A DNA stretch of 64,000 nt from JALYNX01 sp963724825 (GCA_963724825.1 CAVRWT010000002.1:62001-126000), one strand, 5' to 3'; shown: positions 19,287 to 28,858, numbered from the stretch's first letter. Notes: generated by a model from the sequence alone, not told the origin. Translations and numbers: made by a program.

Positions 19287-20632
19287 GCACGCCCCTGGGT
19301 CGCAATTACTGGAAGCTGTGGACCGCTTCGGTCATCTCCAACTTTGGAGACGGCGTGTCCTTCATCGCCTACCCGTGGCTGGCCTCGGCGATCACCCGGG
19401 ATCCGGTCCAGATCGCGCTGGTGGGCGTGGCCACACGAATCCCATGGCTGATCTTCACACTGCCCGCAGGCGTGATCACCGACCGGGTCGATCGGCGGAA
19501 GCTCGTGGCCTGGATGGATGTGATCCGGTTCCTGCTGACCCTCGGTGTTGCCTTCATCGTGCTCGGTGTCCAGGACCAACTGGCATCCCCGGATGCGATC
19601 GCCGCCGGGACCGCCCCGGTGCCTGAGAGCGCCACCCTGCTCCTGGTGATGATCTACGCCGCCTCTCTCCTTCTCGGTTTCGCCGAAGTCCTCCGTGACA
19701 ACTCGGCTCAGACTCTGATGCCGGCCATCGTGGTCGAGGAGAATCTGGAGAAGGCCAACGGCAGGCTGTGGGGCGCCGAACAGGTTATGAACTCTTTCGT
19801 AGGGCCGCCCTTGGGCGGGCTCCTGCTGGCGATTGCCTTTTCCCTCCCCTTCTTCGTCGACGCCGGCACCTTCGGGGTGGCAGCCGCCCTGGTGTTCATG
19901 ATCGGCGGCGAGTTCCGGGCCAAGAAGAGCCCGAGTCAGTCCGAGGTCAAACCCTCGTTCAAGGCCGAGATGAAGGAAGGCGTGCGCTGGCTCTGGCATC
20001 ACCCGCTGTTCCGACCGATGGCCATCTCCCTCGGAGTGCTCAACGCCATGTCCAGTCTCGCCTTCGCCACCTTCGTCCTGTTCGCCCAGGAGATCCTGGG
20101 ACTCGATGCCGCCGGGTTCGGCATCCTGATGACGGCGGGAGCCGCGGGCGCCGTGATCGGGTCCTTCATCGCCTCCTGGGTCTCAAAGAAGATCGGACAG
20201 GGGCCTTCGCTGTTTGTCACCCTCGCCGGTGGCGCAATCACCCTCTTGGTGATAGGTCTCACCTCGTCGAGCCTCGTGCTGTGGACGATGGTGGCCTTGA
20301 TGTCGCTGACAGCGGTGTTGTGGAACGTGATCACGGTGTCGTTGCGCCAAGCGTTGATCCCGGACCACCTGCTGGGGAGGGTCAACTCGGTGTACCGCTT
20401 CTTCGGTTGGGGGATGATGCCCATCGGCGCCGTCCTCGGCGGGTTGATCGTCGTGGTTGCCGAGCCTTTGGTCGGACGGGAATGGGCCTTGCGGTGGCCC
20501 TTCATCTTCGGAGCGCTGGTCCACGTCGCCCTCTTCTTCTACGCGGTGCCCAACCTCAACAGCCGCCGCATCGAAGAGGCCCGGGCCATGGCGAAGACTC
20601 AGGAGTCGGGAGTGGAGTCAGTCGGAGACTGA
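19283..20632 (+). CDS. MFS efflux transporter
   Basis: An intact protein of 449 residues with about 12 membrane helices. The loop 2-3 signature is GVITDRVDRRKL, and the family is the MFS_3/EntS-Tet(V) exporter group (RLWGAEQVMNSFVGPPLGG, DHLLGRVNSVYRFFGWG). It probably exports a drug-like or siderophore-like compound; the substrate is not readable. Its start overlaps the regulator stop by 4 nt, so the two are one operon. Confidence 0.88.
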   Translation: MSTPLGRNYWKLWTASVISNFGDGVSFIAYPWLASAITRDPVQIALVGVATRIPWLIFTLPAGVITDRVDRRKLVAWMDVIRFLLTLGVAFIVLGVQDQLASPDAIAAGTAPVPESATLLLVMIYAASLLLGFAEVLRDNSAQTLMPAIVVEENLEKANGRLWGAEQVMNSFVGPPLGGLLLAIAFSLPFFVDAGTFGVAAALVFMIGGEFRAKKSPSQSEVKPSFKAEMKEGVRWLWHHPLFRPMAISLGVLNAMSSLAFATFVLFAQEILGLDAAGFGILMTAGAAGAVIGSFIASWVSKKIGQGPSLFVTLAGGAITLLVIGLTSSSLVLWTMVALMSLTAVLWNVITVSLRQALIPDHLLGRVNSVYRFFGWGMMPIGAVLGGLIVVVAEPLVGREWALRWPFIFGALVHVALFFYAVPNLNSRRIEEARAMAKTQESGVESVGD

Positions 20633-20657
20633 TCGTCGGATTCAGGCTCGTCAGCCG

Positions 20658-21175
20658 TCATCGCCCGACGCCTCCGAATCCAGGATCGACCGCGGCCTCA
20701 CGGTCGTCCTTGCCACCGAGGACCCAAAAGGCAAGAGCCGCCAGAGACGCCGCACCAAAGGCCAAGGCGAGCCAGCCCCAACCCCGGGTGGCACTGCTGA
20801 CCCCGTCCTCGGTGGTGCTGGTGACCGGTTGACCGGCGTCGCCGATGTCGGCGCCCAGATCGGTCAGGGACACCGGTTGGGACTGGACCGAGGGTGTCGC
20901 CCAGAGTCTCGAAGAGAACCTGATAGTTGGCTGGCTTCAACTCGGTTGCGATGCCGAAGACCCCGTCTGCCCCTCGAAACCAGGGGAAGAGTCACCGGAT
21001 CCTCGTCTGAAAGGACGAAATGAACGACCACTGCATCGGCTGAGTTCTGGACTTCGACCCGAACCTCGATCTCCATCGACTCGTCGTTGATCGAGAGGAC
21101 CTCGGCACTGGCGTTCCCGAAGCCTCCACCCAGGTTCACCGAGGCGAGGAGGGCAACGGCAAGAATCCGCGACAT
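20658..21175 (-). CDS. secreted or membrane-anchored hypothetical protein (two frameshifts)
   Basis: Joined over three frames, this is about 172 residues: a signal peptide (MSRILAVALLASVNLGGGFG, cleavage likely after NASA), a small extracytoplasmic domain (EIEVRVEVQNSADAVVVHFV, later ADGVFGIATELKPANYQVLF), a Thr/Asp-rich linker and one C-terminal membrane helix (WLALAFGAASLAALAFWVLG). This layout resembles CopC/YcnI-like anchored domains, but no metal ligands are evident. Frame changes lie near 20970-20985 and 20875-20890. Function not assigned. Confidence 0.55.
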
Positions 21176-21223
21176 CGACCCCGATGGTACGACCTCGACC
21201 CCGCTTTCATTCGACAGCCGCGC

Positions 21224-22012
21224 TCAGTGCTGCCACTGGCCTCTCGAAATGAGGAGGTCGCGGAGCAGATCGGGACGGTCGGAGATGATCCCGTCGACTC
21301 CCATGTCGAGGTAGGACTCCATCTCGGCCGGGTCGTTCACGGTCCACACGTGGACCTGCAGGCCGTTGTTGTGCGCGGTCTCGACCAACTTCTTGTCGAC
21401 CACCTTGATCCCACGGACCTGCGTCGGCAGTTGCAATGCGCTGGCCTGGCCACCGGCCCCCCGGCCCACCCGGGAAGTGAGCAGCCACATCCGGCTGAGC
21501 ATCGGCCCGGACGAGGTGGCAACCCTGCCCCCGGTGGCGCTGCGGAACTCATCCAGGCGCTGGTCCGAGAAGGAACCGACGATCAGTCGATCGTGAAGTG
21601 ACAGCCTCTCGATCAGCGCGGCCAAGAGATCGACTTGGCCCTCGCCTTTCAAGTCGACCACAAACGAAGCATCCGGCAGGCCGGTGACAGCCTCCTCGAG
21701 ACTGGGCACTGACACCCCGGCCCCTCGAAACGGGTAGCCGCCGGCGGCGTTGTGGCGAAACCCGGCGTCCAGCCCTGCCAATTCCTCGAATCCGAAACCG
21801 CTAACGGGGCCCGTGCCTTCGGTAGTTCGGTCCACCGTGTCGTCGTGGATGCAGACCAGCACCCCGTCGGCGGTCACGTGGAGATCGGTCTCGAGGAAGC
21901 GAAAACCAAGCGCAACTGCTTGCGAAAACGCCTCCATCGTGTTCTCCGGCCACAGCTCCCGGCTTCCCCGGTGGGCGATGGCGATAGGTGGGGCCCAGTG
22001 CGACGGGATCAT
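21224..22012 (-). CDS. ugpQ: glycerophosphodiester phosphodiesterase
   Basis: An intact protein of 262 residues from the ATG at 22012. The GDPD catalytic motifs are present: IAHRGSRELWPENT (HR...ENT), FLETDLHVTADGVLVCIHDD (E-x-D ... HD), and a late WTVNDPAEMESYLDMGVDGI. It hydrolyses glycerophosphodiesters to glycerol-3-phosphate and an alcohol. No signal peptide is seen, so it acts in the cytoplasm. It stands downstream of the HU terminator on the same strand. Confidence 0.9.
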   Translation of the reverse strand: MIPSHWAPPIAIAHRGSRELWPENTMEAFSQAVALGFRFLETDLHVTADGVLVCIHDDTVDRTTEGTGPVSGFGFEELAGLDAGFRHNAAGGYPFRGAGVSVPSLEEAVTGLPDASFVVDLKGEGQVDLLAALIERLSLHDRLIVGSFSDQRLDEFRSATGGRVATSSGPMLSRMWLLTSRVGRGAGGQASALQLPTQVRGIKVVDKKLVETAHNNGLQVHVWTVNDPAEMESYLDMGVDGIISDRPDLLRDLLISRGQWQH

Positions 22013-22020
22013 GTGTCGGC

Positions 22021-22055
22021 CAAAATAATGGACCCCGCCAGAGGCGGGGCCCACC
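22021..22055 (-). terminator. Rho-independent terminator of the HU gene
   Basis: On the minus strand GGCCCCGCC-tct-GGCGGGGTCC is followed by ATTATTTT. It lies 22-56 nt past the HU stop and just before the GDPD start. Confidence 0.8.
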
Positions 22056-22076
22056 AAATTCCCGGTTGAACGGCTC

Positions 22077-22370
22077 TCAGACGGCCACGCGGTCCTTGAG
22101 ACCCTTGGACGCAGCGAAGTGCGCATATTTCTTCGCCGGAATGGTGATTGTTTGCCCGGTTGCGGGATTGCGGCCCATGCGTGCCGAACGGGACTTGAGG
22201 CTGAAATTGCCGAATCCGGTGATATTCACCTTGCGCCCGGCATCGAGCTCGACGGCGATAATGCCTTCGCCATCCTTGGTTGAGAAGATGATGTCGATGA
22301 TCTCGGCGGCCTTCGCCTTGGAGACATCTGCCTTGTCGGCGAGTTTGTCCGCCATCTCGGATTTGTTCAC
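22077..22370 (-). CDS. hup: DNA-binding protein HU
   Basis: An intact protein of 97 residues with the HU signature (VNITGFGNFSLKSRSARMGR, NPATGQTI). It lacks the lysine/alanine-rich C-terminal tail of mycobacterial and streptomycete HupB/HupS, so it is the short form. It bends and compacts DNA as a dimer. The start is GTG at 22370 behind AGGAGGGGCC. A good intrinsic terminator follows. Confidence 0.95.
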   Translation of the reverse strand: MNKSEMADKLADKADVSKAKAAEIIDIIFSTKDGEGIIAVELDAGRKVNITGFGNFSLKSRSARMGRNPATGQTITIPAKKYAHFAASKGLKDRVAV

Positions 22371-22492
22371 GGCCCCTCCTTGTGGGTCGACGATTGGGCC
22401 TGTCGCTAAGCGACGATGAGCCCACGTTAGGCGAAAACCCGGAAAGTTCCGATCATTACTGGTATTTCAGTCTCAGGTCGCCTCACCCCCCT

Positions 22493-22515
22493 CGCCCGAC
22501 CTGGAAGGTCGGGCG
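22493..22515 (-). terminator. possible hairpin terminator downstream of the DUF3237 gene
   Basis: A 9-bp perfect stem CGCCCGACC/GGTCGGGCG with a 5-nt loop, 26-48 nt past the stop at 22541. No T run follows, so it may be a stabilising or Rho-assisted hairpin, not a true intrinsic terminator. Confidence 0.45.
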
Positions 22516-22540
22516 GTCCCCCCGCTCCGCAGGGAGACAA

Positions 22541-22948
22541 CTACACCTTCACCAGATACAGCTCCAGGGTGAGCCGGCCCGCCTCGCCGTGACCCAGGGC
22601 GACCCCGACCTCCGTGTTGAGCCAGGCGAGATCATCGTTGCCGGTCTGAAAGGTGACCAGCTCCTTGGGGTCAGCGGATTGATCCGGGTTGGCGATGGAG
22701 ACCCCTCGTGCGGTGTAGGCCACTGATTCGCGCTTCTCGCCGATCACCCCGTAGATGACCAGATCCATGTTCCCGTCCTCGCGGACCGTCGCATGGTCGA
22801 CACCGACCACCGGGCGCTCGCCCTCCCAATGGGGCCCTACAGCCACGCCTTCGAACGGAAAGTCGATTCTCATCCCCTGGGGCGCCTTGCCCAGGATCTT
22901 CATCCCGAGGCTGGCGTCGATGCTGCAGAACTTCTCCAATTCGGGCAA
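22541..22948 (-). CDS. DUF3237-like domain protein
   Basis: A protein of 135 residues starting at TTG 22948, with GGAGGATCA directly in front of it as a ribosome-binding site. The pattern GMRIDFPFEGVAVGPHWEG, NMDLVIYGVIGEKRESVAY and FQTGNDDLAWLNTEVGVALG matches DUF3237-type beta-barrel proteins, whose role is unknown. It follows the phosphoribosyltransferase gene by about 30 nt and is probably co-transcribed. Confidence 0.68.
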   Translation of the reverse strand: MPELEKFCSIDASLGMKILGKAPQGMRIDFPFEGVAVGPHWEGERPVVGVDHATVREDGNMDLVIYGVIGEKRESVAYTARGVSIANPDQSADPKELVTFQTGNDDLAWLNTEVGVALGHGEAGRLTLELYLVKV

Positions 22949-22978
22949 TGATCCTCCACGTCTGATTGGCGATCGACG

Positions 22979-23620
22979 CTAGCGATCTCCACGGGAGCGA
23001 AGCAGAAGGTCGCGAACCTCGTCGTTGGTGGTCTGAGAGAAATCGCGGTACCACGCTCCGACCGCCATGAAGCGCTGGGGCCGATGGAGGACCACCACCT
23101 GGTCGGCAACTTTCGCGACCTTTCGAATCGAATCGGCGGGTGCAACCGGGACCGCCACCCACACCTCCCTGGCCTGTCCGGCTCGGGCGACGTCAACAGC
23201 CGCCAGGGCGGTCGAACCGGTGGCGAGGCCGTCGTCGGTGACGATGACCGTCCGCCCCGCATGGTCGATCGGCGCCGCCACCTCGCGATAGATGCTGACC
23301 CTTGCCTCGAGCTCGGCCCTCTCGGCGGCCACCACCGCATCGAAGGCGGGCTCGGTGATGCCGGCGGCCCGCATGACCTCACGGTTCCGGACCACCACTC
23401 CCCGTTCACCCACCGCCCCCATCGCCAACTCGACCTGGAAGGGGACGCCCACCTTTCTCACCACGAGCACGTCGAGGTCACAGTCGAGGGCCTTTGCAAC
23501 CTCGAATCCGATCGGGACGCCGCCCCTCGGGAGCGCCGCCACCAGCGGATCAATTGGATTGCGCTCGGCGACCGCCCGCCCGAGCAGCTCTCCAGCTTCC
23601 CGGCGGTCGGCGAATCTCAC
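22979..23620 (-). CDS. phosphoribosyltransferase domain protein
   Basis: An intact protein of 213 residues of the type I PRTase fold. The PRPP loop is TVIVTDDGLATGSTALAAV and an early loop is ALPRGGVPIGFEVAKAL. The group is found as stand-alone predicted phosphoribosyltransferases (often near dienelactone hydrolase or erythromycin esterase genes) with no proven substrate. It starts 3 nt after the stop of the kinase-like gene upstream. Confidence 0.86.
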   Translation of the reverse strand: MRFADRREAGELLGRAVAERNPIDPLVAALPRGGVPIGFEVAKALDCDLDVLVVRKVGVPFQVELAMGAVGERGVVVRNREVMRAAGITEPAFDAVVAAERAELEARVSIYREVAAPIDHAGRTVIVTDDGLATGSTALAAVDVARAGQAREVWVAVPVAPADSIRKVAKVADQVVVLHRPQRFMAVGAWYRDFSQTTNDEVRDLLLRSRGDR

Positions 23621-23623
23621 GAC

Positions 23624-24610
23624 TCAGCCGTATCTGGCCGCGTATCGGGCCAGCCAGGGCATGACCTGGGACAGATACTGCTCGGTCTCCCCCATGGGAA
23701 GGGTCCTGGCGGCGTAATTCATCAACATGATCTGGCGGGCGGCATGAAAGCCATCCAACTGCTCGTGATCTTCCAGAGGCCAGGGCGCGATCTCCTCATA
23801 TCCCTTGCGGAACGCGTCCTGGATGTGGCCGGCTCGGTCGTTGGTCCGCGACGAGTAGAGGCAGACGGAGATGTCCTGAGCGGGAAGGGCGATCATCACG
23901 TCCTCGAAGTCGAAGGCGTAGAGCCTGGTGCGCACAGTGTGCACGTTCCATTCGTGCAGGTCTCCGTGCACCACCTGCGGGTTGCCCGCCTCCCAGGAGG
24001 CCTCGAGCACGTTGGTGGCAGCCTGGCCCGCCTTGTCGATGATGGTTCGTCGACCGGGGCTGAACAGATGGTCGAAACGAGCGTCGTAGATGATGATCGG
24101 ATCGAGCCCCTTGTCGTAATAGAAGATGCGATCCCAGCGGCGCATCCCTTCAGGGTGCTCGGGCATCCACTTCTTCCCGTGTTCCTGGAGGGCGGCGCAC
24201 ATCGCACCCAGCAATCGATATCCGAAGGCACCTGCACCGTCGGCGAGAGGGGCTCCGGGCACCCAGGAGAAGAGCACGCAGGGCCGGGTCAACTCGCTCT
24301 CCGGCTCCCGGGCATCGACGATCAAGGCCCCATACCCCGTCGGGATCGGATTCACGACGTCGAGCTCCGTCTCCTTGTTGAGGGCCGAGAGCCAGGCCAC
24401 CTCGAACTCGATGTTGGCCCTCGAATTGCCGAATGGGTCTCCCACCCGGAGCACCAATTGGCGCCCATCGTTGGTGACGACCCGATACATGACGTTGGAA
24501 TGGGTCGCCAGATGCTCCAGCTCCCTGACTTCGAACGGGTAGCGCTCGAGGACCTGGCGAGCCAGGGGAAGAAGGCGCGATGCCTCGGCGGCGATGCGGT
24601 GTGCGTCCAT
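23624..24610 (-). CDS. aminoglycoside phosphotransferase/SrkA-like kinase
   Basis: An intact protein of 328 residues of the APH/choline-kinase fold. The Brenner-type catalytic motif is VVHGDLHEWNVHT (H-G-D-x-x-x-x-N) and the metal aspartate is in YAFDFEDVMI. The N-lobe has RQLVLRVGDPF. Such proteins phosphorylate small molecules or, as in RdoA/SrkA, protein Ser/Thr. No resistance context is evident. It is upstream of the phosphoribosyltransferase in the same transcript. Confidence 0.85.
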   Translation of the reverse strand: MDAHRIAAEASRLLPLARQVLERYPFEVRELEHLATHSNVMYRVVTNDGRQLVLRVGDPFGNSRANIEFEVAWLSALNKETELDVVNPIPTGYGALIVDAREPESELTRPCVLFSWVPGAPLADGAGAFGYRLLGAMCAALQEHGKKWMPEHPEGMRRWDRIFYYDKGLDPIIIYDARFDHLFSPGRRTIIDKAGQAATNVLEASWEAGNPQVVHGDLHEWNVHTVRTRLYAFDFEDVMIALPAQDISVCLYSSRTNDRAGHIQDAFRKGYEEIAPWPLEDHEQLDGFHAARQIMLMNYAARTLPMGETEQYLSQVMPWLARYAARYG

Positions 24611-24678
24611 TTGCGAAAGGCGAAAGAGTCCCTACCCCTCAATTCTGGTCAACAAAACAGTGCTTCGCACCGGTTACT

Positions 24679-25770
24679 TCAAGAGGCCGCAACCAGCACT
24701 TCGTCGAGGGCCGTCACGAACCTCTGATTTTCCTCGTCGTTGCCGACCGTCACCCTCAGCCACCCCTTGGACATGGGACGCACGATGACACCACGAGCCA
24801 TGAAGGCGTCGCTCGCCGTTGACGAATCTTCGCCGACCCGAAAATAGACGAAGTTGGCGCGGCTATCGCTGTGGGACAGCCCCCGCTCCTCGAGAACCCC
24901 ACTCAGGTGATGACGTCCCGCCTCATTGGCCTTCACCCGTCGTCGATGCTCGACCTCGTCGCCAAGGGAGGCGGCCGCCGCGGCCTGTGCCACCTCGCTG
25001 ATGCTGAACGGGATCTGGGTCTTGCGCAATTCGGCAATCGTCGCCGGTGTCCCGATCGCATAGCCGACCCGATGCGAGGCGAGCCCGAAGATCTTGGAGA
25101 AGGTCCGAAGCACGATCACGTTGGATCGCTCGACTGCGAGCCCAAGCGCGCTCCGATACGACTCGTCGGTGACGTAGTCGTGATAGGCCTCGTCGACCAC
25201 GACCAAGACCCGGTCGGGGACCGACCCGATGAACCACTCCATTTGATCGCCAGTGACGATGGTCCCGGTGGGGTTGTTCGGGTTGCAGACATAGACCACC
25301 GTCGTGTCTTCGCGGATCGCAGCTCGCATCGCCTCGAGATCGTGGACCAGTTCCGTCGTGAGAGGGACCTCCACCGTCTCGGTGAAGGCCCACCGGGAAA
25401 CGGTCCGATACATGACGAAAGACGGCCAGGCGAGAACGGCACTGGTACCCGGGCCGCCCACGGCAAGGGCGATGTTCGACAGCAGGGCGACGCTCCCGGC
25501 ACCGAGCCACAGATGATCGGGAGACACGTCGAGCCACCGCGACAGAGCGTCGGAAAGCTCGACGGTGTCATTGTCCGGGTATCGATGTGAGTTGGGGAGG
25601 GAGGCAGTCGCTGCGGCGATAACACCGGGAAACGGGCCGTCGGGGCTCTCGTTCGATGCGAGCTTCACTATCTGATCCGGGGTGGTGCCCAACTCACGTG
25701 CCAGGTCTTCGATGGGGCGCCCGGGCACATAGGCGCCGATCGCCGACAGGTCCTGCCGGAAAGTGGGCAT
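24679..25770 (-). CDS. hisC: histidinol-phosphate aminotransferase family protein
   Basis: An intact protein of 363 residues from the ATG at 25770 (MPTFRQDLSAIGAYVPGRPI). It is a fold-type I PLP enzyme: LASNESPDGPFPGV at the N-terminus, VYVCNPNNPTGTIV, VVDEAYHDYV, and the Schiff-base lysine in RTFSKIFGLASHRVGYAIG. HisC converts imidazole-acetol phosphate to histidinol phosphate; related enzymes act on aromatic amino acids, and with no his genes nearby the exact substrate is uncertain. It is divergent from the E1 gene over about 138 bp. Confidence 0.82.
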   Translation of the reverse strand: MPTFRQDLSAIGAYVPGRPIEDLARELGTTPDQIVKLASNESPDGPFPGVIAAATASLPNSHRYPDNDTVELSDALSRWLDVSPDHLWLGAGSVALLSNIALAVGGPGTSAVLAWPSFVMYRTVSRWAFTETVEVPLTTELVHDLEAMRAAIREDTTVVYVCNPNNPTGTIVTGDQMEWFIGSVPDRVLVVVDEAYHDYVTDESYRSALGLAVERSNVIVLRTFSKIFGLASHRVGYAIGTPATIAELRKTQIPFSISEVAQAAAAASLGDEVEHRRRVKANEAGRHHLSGVLEERGLSHSDSRANFVYFRVGEDSSTASDAFMARGVIVRPMSKGWLRVTVGNDEENQRFVTALDEVLVAAS

Positions 25771-25908
25771 TGGATGACGATAGCCGCGGGCCCAAATGCA
25801 CAATCGAGGGGCGCGGCCGTGGATGAACAGTGGTTTTGAGGCCACGACGTAGCATCGCCTACCGTCATCCCAGGCAGGATTTCGAGGGCCGGAAGGAGAA
25901 AGCAGGCG

Positions 25909-28054
25909 TTGGCACGGAGAGGCGGATTGGGTCGGGGTCTAGAGGCCCTGATCCCTACCGAGACAGCGGAGCAATCGCGGAAGCGGTTACTTCGAATCAT
26001 CGATGCCAACGGCGAGCTGGTCGGCGACGACCCCGGGCTCGACCCTGAGCTCTACCAGCAGATGTATCGGCGAATGGTCCTGGCACGGACTCTCGACCGG
26101 AAAATGCTCGCCCTGCAGCGCCAGGGCCGTCTCGGGACCTATGCCATGCTCGAGGGCCAGGAGGCGGTGCAGATCGGCTCCGCGCTCGCTCTCGAAACCA
26201 GATGACTTCGTCTTTCCCTCCTATCGGGAGCATGCGGTCCAGGTGACCCGCGGCCTACCTATCGAGGTCCTGCTCGCCTACTGGAAGGGCCTGCCCAACG
26301 CCGGCTGGGACCTGAACAAGTATCGAACCGGGATCGTGACGGTCCCGATCGCCACCCAACTCCCGCATGCCGTTGGCTACTCCTACGTCACAAAGCTGCG
26401 CGGTGAGGACACAGTCACCGCCGTTTACTTTGGCGACGGAGCCACCTCGGAGGCCGATTTCCACGCCGCCATGAACCTTGCCGGGGTGTGGAAGACCCCG
26501 ACCGTCTTCATCTGCGCCAACAACCTCTATGCGATCTCGGTGCCATACGAGAAGCAAACGGCCTCGGAGACCATCGCTCAGAAGGCTGCGGCGTACGGAT
26601 TCGACGGTTTTCGGGTGGACGGGATGGATCCGATCGCCATGTACCTGGCGACCCGGATCGCGGTGCGACGAGCACGCAAGGGCCAGGGCCCGACGCTGAT
26701 CGAGGCGATGACCTACAGGTATGGCCCGCACGCCACCGCCGACGACCCCACCCTCTATCGGTCACGTGAGGAAGAGGAGAAGTGGCGCAAGCGGGATCCG
26801 ATCGAACGACTCCGCCTCTTCCTCGAGGGTCGCGGCGAATGGGACGAGCGAGTGGGTGAGAAGGTCGCCCAGGAAACCGCAGACCAGGTGGAGGCGGCGA
26901 TCACGGCGATCGAGTCGGAGCCCCTTCCTGGCCGTGATGACGCAATTCGGCACGGGTTTCAGCGGATTCCCGCTCATGTGGTCGACCAGCTGCACGCGAT
27001 GCAGGAAGCTCACGGCGAGGAGCCCACCGTCTTTGGCGAGGAGGAGATCTGGGCCATCGGCGACGATCAGCCAGTGACCGGCCCCACCGAGTCGTGGACC
27101 ATGGCTGACGCTATCAACGCTGCCCTCGACCAGGCGATGGATCGCAACCCGGATGTCATCGTCCTCGGCGAAGACGTGGGCCTGAGCGGGGGCGTGTTTC
27201 GGATCACCGAGGGACTGCAAGCGAGATACGGAGAAGGCCGTGTCATCGATACCCCTCTCAACGAGTCCGGGATCGTCGGCAGTGCGGTGGGGATGGCACT
27301 GGCCGGCGCCCGACCGGTGGCCGAGATCCAGTTCGAAGGATTCGTCTATCCGGCCTTCGATCAGATCGTCAGCCACTTGGGAAGGTTCCGATACCGGACC
27401 CGGGGCAACTCCAGCGTGCCGGTGGTTGTCCGCTTTCCCAGCGGGGCCGGGATCGGCGCCCACGAGCATCACTGTGACTCTCCCGAGGCCTATTTCGTTC
27501 ACGCACCGGGCCTGGTGGTTATTTGCCCCTCGACCCCCACCGATGCCAAGGGCCTCCTTACGGCCGCCCTCGAAGGGGACGACCCCGTGATCTTCCTCGA
27601 GCCCAAAGTTCTCTACCGCGCCGGGAGGGAGGAAGTGCCCGTCGAGCATTTCGCCATCCCGATCGGCCGGGCCCGAATTCGCAAGCCTGGGACCGATCTC
27701 ACCCTGGTCACCTACGGTGGGATGGTCCCGGTGGCCCTCGAGGCCGCGAACCGGGTAGAAGCCTCGGTGGAGGTCATCGATCTGCGCACTCTCTTCCCCT
27801 GGGATCGGGAGACCGTCCTCGAGTCTGTGGCCAGAACCGGCCGGCTCCTCGTCGTGCAGGAGCCGCAGGGCTCGGCAGGGGTCGCCTCCGACGTGGCGGC
27901 CGTGGTGGCAGAGAAGGCGCTCTACCACCTCCAGGCCCCGATCGTGAGGGTCACAGGGTTCGATGTCCCCTGGCCCCAGTTCGCCATCGAGAGGCATGCC
28001 CTGATCGATGCCAGCCGGGTGCTCGCCGGAATCGAGGAGGCTCTGAGCGGTTGA
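25909..28054 (+). CDS. fused alpha-beta 2-oxoacid dehydrogenase E1 with ParB-like N-terminus (one frameshift)
   Basis: About 715 residues. The alpha half has the thiamine-diphosphate motif GDGATSEADFHAAMNLAGVW ending in CANN; the beta half has VIVLGEDVGLSGGVFRITEGL and RVIDTPLNESGIVG. So E1 alpha and beta are one chain, decarboxylating pyruvate or a branched-chain 2-oxoacid. The start is TTG 25909 behind GGAAGGAG. The first residues, MARRGGLGRGLEALIPTE, look like a ParB N-terminus and not like an E1. The frame changes at the AAA at 26195-26197; removing one A gives ALALEPDDFVFPSYREHAV. No E2 or E3 gene is nearby. Confidence 0.88.
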
Positions 28055-28599
28055 GTTCGCCACGCACGGTGGCGGTGTTCGGATCGTCACAGACCGAGCT
28101 CGATTCTGAGGAGTGGGCCGACGCGGTCTCGGTGGGGGCCCGGCTCGCCTCCACCGGTGCGGCCGTGGTCACGGGTGGTTACGGCGGCACGATGGAAGCG
28201 GTGTCCTTGGGGGCGGCACAGGCAGGAGGGCACGTGATCGGGGTGACCGCTCCAACGCTGTTCCCCGGCCGGGATGGCGCCAATCCCCATGTCCACGAGT
28301 TGATCGAGGCCTCCAGCCTCGCCCACCGCATCGATGTGATGATGAGTCGGGCCGACGCCACCTTGTCGCTGCCCGGCTCGCTGGGAACTGCAACAGAGTT
28401 GCTCATGGCCTGGAACACCAATCACATCAAACGTCACAACGAGGACCGTCTCTTTCCCAGCGCCGCGGTCGGGGCTCAATGGAAAATGGTTGCCGATGCG
28501 CTAGTCCTGCTCATAGGCGCCGAAATCGACGGTATCTATTGGGCAAAAAGCACCGAGGAGGGGGTCGACTGGATCGTCGACCAGCTCGAGGTGCTTTGA
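28051..28599 (+). CDS. LOG family (lysine-decarboxylase-like) protein
   Basis: A protein of about 182 residues from TTG 28051, which overlaps the E1 stop (TTGA); a GTG at 28069 is an alternative. Rossmann-type features are VTGGYGGTMEAVSLGA (the GG-x-G-x-M-x-x-V variant) and TLSLPGSLGTATELLMAW, the family motif P-G-G-x-G-T-x-x-E with Ser for one Gly. LOG proteins cleave nucleoside 5'-monophosphates (cytokinin riboside phosphoribohydrolase type). Substrate here unknown. Confidence 0.8.
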   Translation: MSSPRTVAVFGSSQTELDSEEWADAVSVGARLASTGAAVVTGGYGGTMEAVSLGAAQAGGHVIGVTAPTLFPGRDGANPHVHELIEASSLAHRIDVMMSRADATLSLPGSLGTATELLMAWNTNHIKRHNEDRLFPSAAVGAQWKMVADALVLLIGAEIDGIYWAKSTEEGVDWIVDQLEVL

Positions 28600-28633
28600 C
28601 AAGATCTGGCCAGCCCTAGTCTCTGAATCAGTC

Positions 28634-28858
28634 ATGAGTCATATCCGCCCTGTAATGAATCCGTCCAAGCACAAGATCGCCGACTGTCGGAGAGGCAGCC
28701 ACGACTACGGCGAGGGCCAGCACATTGGTGCCGGGATCATGCGCCGCGTGTGCCAGACCTGTGCTGATGTGACCATCGATCTCACTGGTTCCGCCCTCTC
28801 CTCGGATGGGATGACCGAGAGCCAGGTCGCGGCCCGACTCACCACCGCCAGGCGGTAA
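28634..28858 (+). CDS. small zinc-ribbon-like hypothetical protein
   Basis: A protein of 74 residues. Cys18, His23, Cys40 and Cys43 (DCRRGSH ... RRVCQTCAD) would make a C-H-C-C zinc site. The rest is charged and soluble. A possible promoter, TTGACA (28596) with TAGTCT (28617), lies in front of the ATG. No known family was recognised. Confidence 0.6.
   Translation: MSHIRPVMNPSKHKIADCRRGSHDYGEGQHIGAGIMRRVCQTCADVTIDLTGSALSSDGMTESQVAARLTTARR

Noticed and set aside
23084..24727. 547-residue open frame on the plus strand
   Set aside because: It lies antisense to two intact genes (phosphoribosyltransferase and kinase-like) with recognised motifs; composition is typical of a shadow frame.
25909..26010. 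A truncated parB gene in its own right
   Set aside because: Only the first 18 or so residues match ParB; the frame continues without a stop into E1 sequence, so a fused N-terminus fits better.
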